Source: Sphingobium sp. Cam5-1
GTDB lineage: Bacteria; Pseudomonadota; Alphaproteobacteria; Sphingomonadales; Sphingomonadaceae
DNA length: 64,000 nt
Direction: 5' to 3'
Assembly (NCBI RefSeq): GCF_015693305.1
Contig: NZ_CP065138.1
Location: forward strand, 1,922,001 to 1,986,000
The notes beneath the pieces were generated by a model that was not told where the DNA came from, ran no database searches, and saw nothing but the letters and a program-made list of their open reading frames with translations. Positions 62,836 through 64,000 of the stretch are shown here, in pieces. Both the position numbers and the translations under genes were made by a program. The stretch's first letter is position 1; every line of letters begins with the position of its first letter.

Positions 62836-63468
62836 ATGCAGGTCAAGGCGCATTCTGACGAGGTCAAGGCTGCGCTCGAAAGCGCATGTGGGCAGATCAC
62901 GTGGATCCGTGAAAACCTCGTCGGCATCGAGTTGAAGGGCGACCACCGTCATCGCATTCCAGCACAGCTCTTCGATCTGGCGATCGAGCACGGATCGGGC
63001 ATCCACAATCTGATTGGGGCAAACATCTGCGCGAGCGCCTTCGCGTTGGTGCGCAGCGAATTCGAATGCTTCGTACGCGGCGCCTGGCTGCACCATTGCG
63101 CCAGTGACGCCGAGATCGAGACCTTCAGCGCCAAGGATCGGATCGACCCAACATTTGGAGAGCTGATCGACGCGGTCGAGCAGAAGCCGGGCTTTGACAG
63201 CAAATTTCTGTCGAACGTGAAGGACAGTGCCATGAAGGCGATGCACGGCTATACACATGGCGGCATTCACCAAGTCTCGCGCCGGCTGGATGGCGACTAT
63301 ATCGAACCCTGTTTCGAGGATGGCGCCTTGCTTGAGGTCATCCAGTTCTCGGCAACGATGGCGCTGATCGCCTTCGGCCAGACCGCCGCACTCGCCGACC
63401 GTGAAGACCTGATCGTGGCGGCCGACGCACTGATGACGGGCGAACCCGCCGATACCCCAGCAGCTTGA
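62836..63468 (+). CDS. Uncharacterised protein, possibly DUF6988-like
   Basis: A 210-aa soluble, mostly helical protein. ASAFALVRSEFECFVRGAWL and MHGYTHGGIHQVSRRL recall a family of uncharacterised proteobacterial proteins (I think DUF6988; moderate recall only). The His-rich HGYTHGG and the preceding conserved Arg residues are candidates for an active or nucleic-acid-binding site. It is codirectional with fic and probably cotranscribed; relation to the Fic/MNT-HEPN pair is open. Confidence 0.6.
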   Translation: MQVKAHSDEVKAALESACGQITWIRENLVGIELKGDHRHRIPAQLFDLAIEHGSGIHNLIGANICASAFALVRSEFECFVRGAWLHHCASDAEIETFSAKDRIDPTFGELIDAVEQKPGFDSKFLSNVKDSAMKAMHGYTHGGIHQVSRRLDGDYIEPCFEDGALLEVIQFSATMALIAFGQTAALADREDLIVAADALMTGEPADTPAA

Positions 63469-63480
63469 GCGGCGCCATTC

Positions 63481-64000
63481 CTAAGGCTTGCGCACGCTGA
63501 TGCGATCACCGAGGGATTTGATGCTCTGATAGAGCTCGGGCTTGGGCTTGAGCCGGATCATCTCACGGGCCGGGCCGAGGACGCAGAAATAGACCAGCGC
63601 CTCGCCGAACGACATATGCAGGCCCAGATAGCCATGTGCCGGATTGTGGCCGGTCTGATAGCGAAACTGGTTGCCGAGATCGACATTGGGGCGCTTGGCC
63701 ACCTGAAGATCATCGAACCACTGGTTGGCATTTTGCCGAATCTGGTCCGCTGCGGGAGTGCCAGCCTGCGCCCAATGGACCAGCCGCCGCAGCGACGAGG
63801 ACGCCGGCGTGCCGGTCACGCGATAATACATCGCATAGAGCATCTTGGTGCCGAACAGCTCCAGATGCGTCTTCGCGATCTTCGGGATCGAGACCGTGCG
63901 CTCTTCGGCATCCGGCGCGATATAGCGGGTATAGGGCGCCGGTGGCCGCGACCGATCTTGGTAGGGCAGCGCGTCGGGGGCGTTGTTGACGATGCCGTCG
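63481..64000 (-). CDS. Uncharacterised protein, 5' part outside the window
   Basis: The C-terminal 172 residues of a protein whose frame is open to the right edge. I do not recognise the family. Features: a basic/proline-rich stretch (YQDRSRPPAPYTRYIAP), an aromatic LFGTKMLYAMYYRVTG segment and SFGEALVYFCVLGPAREMI; mostly helical. Convergent with the preceding gene, 12 bp apart. In elements of this type, relaxase, replication/partition and helicase genes are expected nearby, but nothing here proves such a role. Confidence 0.6.
   Translation of the reverse strand, partial: DGIVNNAPDALPYQDRSRPPAPYTRYIAPDAEERTVSIPKIAKTHLELFGTKMLYAMYYRVTGTPASSSLRRLVHWAQAGTPAADQIRQNANQWFDDLQVAKRPNVDLGNQFRYQTGHNPAHGYLGLHMSFGEALVYFCVLGPAREMIRLKPKPELYQSIKSLGDRISVRKP

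Noticed and set aside
1..64000. CRISPR arrays and insertion sequences
   Set aside because: No regularly spaced repeats with unique spacers and no transposase-like protein were seen; the repeats found are short palindromes in intergenic gaps.

Overview
The window reads as the chromosome of a GC-rich alphaproteobacterium, most likely a sphingomonad (Sphingobium/Sphingomonas type). The basis is protein character (omega subunit, TonB receptor, Mpo1-like and LptC/LptA/KdsB/KdsD proteins), Fur boxes of the ATTGCGAA-N-TTCGCA kind, and dispersed short palindromes (GTCATCCCAGC..GCTGGGAT). Positions 1-46689 look mostly like host backbone. From the tRNA-Ser gene at 46690 to the right edge lies the left part of an integrative and conjugative element (ICE) that continues past the window.

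Backbone, left to right. (1) The C-terminal two thirds of a large NAD-glutamate dehydrogenase (2-3307). (2) An iron-acquisition island (3461-10860): a plus-strand operon PepSY - DUF2271 - DUF4198 - ApbE that looks like an extracytoplasmic flavin electron-transfer system, a tonB-piuC operon, and a large TonB-dependent siderophore receptor. Fur-like boxes precede all three units. (3) A tightly coupled minus-strand operon: Tat-exported molybdenum hydroxylase subunit - hemH - phaB-like reductase - ribbon-helix-helix protein. (4) CoA-binding protein and ApbC/Mrp on minus; hflK-hflC, a DegP-type protease, a HerA-like ATPase, an MFS transporter coupled to cysK, and a SleB-type wall hydrolase on plus. 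(5) A small foreign-looking insert at about 26.2-28.4 kb: a broken alpha/beta-hydrolase next to a single-gene AAA ATPase-DUF4435 (TOPRIM-like) protein resembling fused PARIS/OLD-type phage defence. (6) A two-domain cold-shock protein with a glycine-rich head, RNase D, lptC-lptA, a phosphatase-kdsB-kdsD operon, a UDP-glucuronate epimerase, two BioF2/CelD-type acetyltransferases around a cupin protein, an Mpo1-like protein, a class-A-like beta-lactamase lacking Glu166, ung, a spermidine-synthase-like protein, a DEDDh exoribonuclease, rpoZ, a cardiolipin-synthase-like PLD protein and alanine dehydrogenase.

ICE (46690 to edge): tRNA-Ser(GGA) with its 3' end as likely attL, a tyrosine integrase, and a single long minus-strand transfer operon in the order traG - copG - trbB - trbC - trbD - trbE - trbJ - trbL - trbF - trbG - trbI - DUF2274 - excisionase-like gene. 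Most genes overlap by 1-7 bp. The excisionase-like gene, last in the operon, overlaps the integrase 3' end tail-to-tail. Upstream of traG is cargo: a nucleotidyltransferase-HEPN fusion divergent from a self-inhibited Fic AMPylase, separated by an AT-rich region with four related palindromes, then an uncharacterised protein and a truncated unknown gene at the edge. Relaxase, partition genes and attR must lie beyond the window.

The best candidates for a new system are the fused AAA-DUF4435 protein, the divergent Fic / MNT-HEPN pair with shared operators, the excisionase placed at the end of the transfer operon, and the PepSY-DUF2271-DUF4198-ApbE flavin electron-transfer operon inside a Fur regulon.
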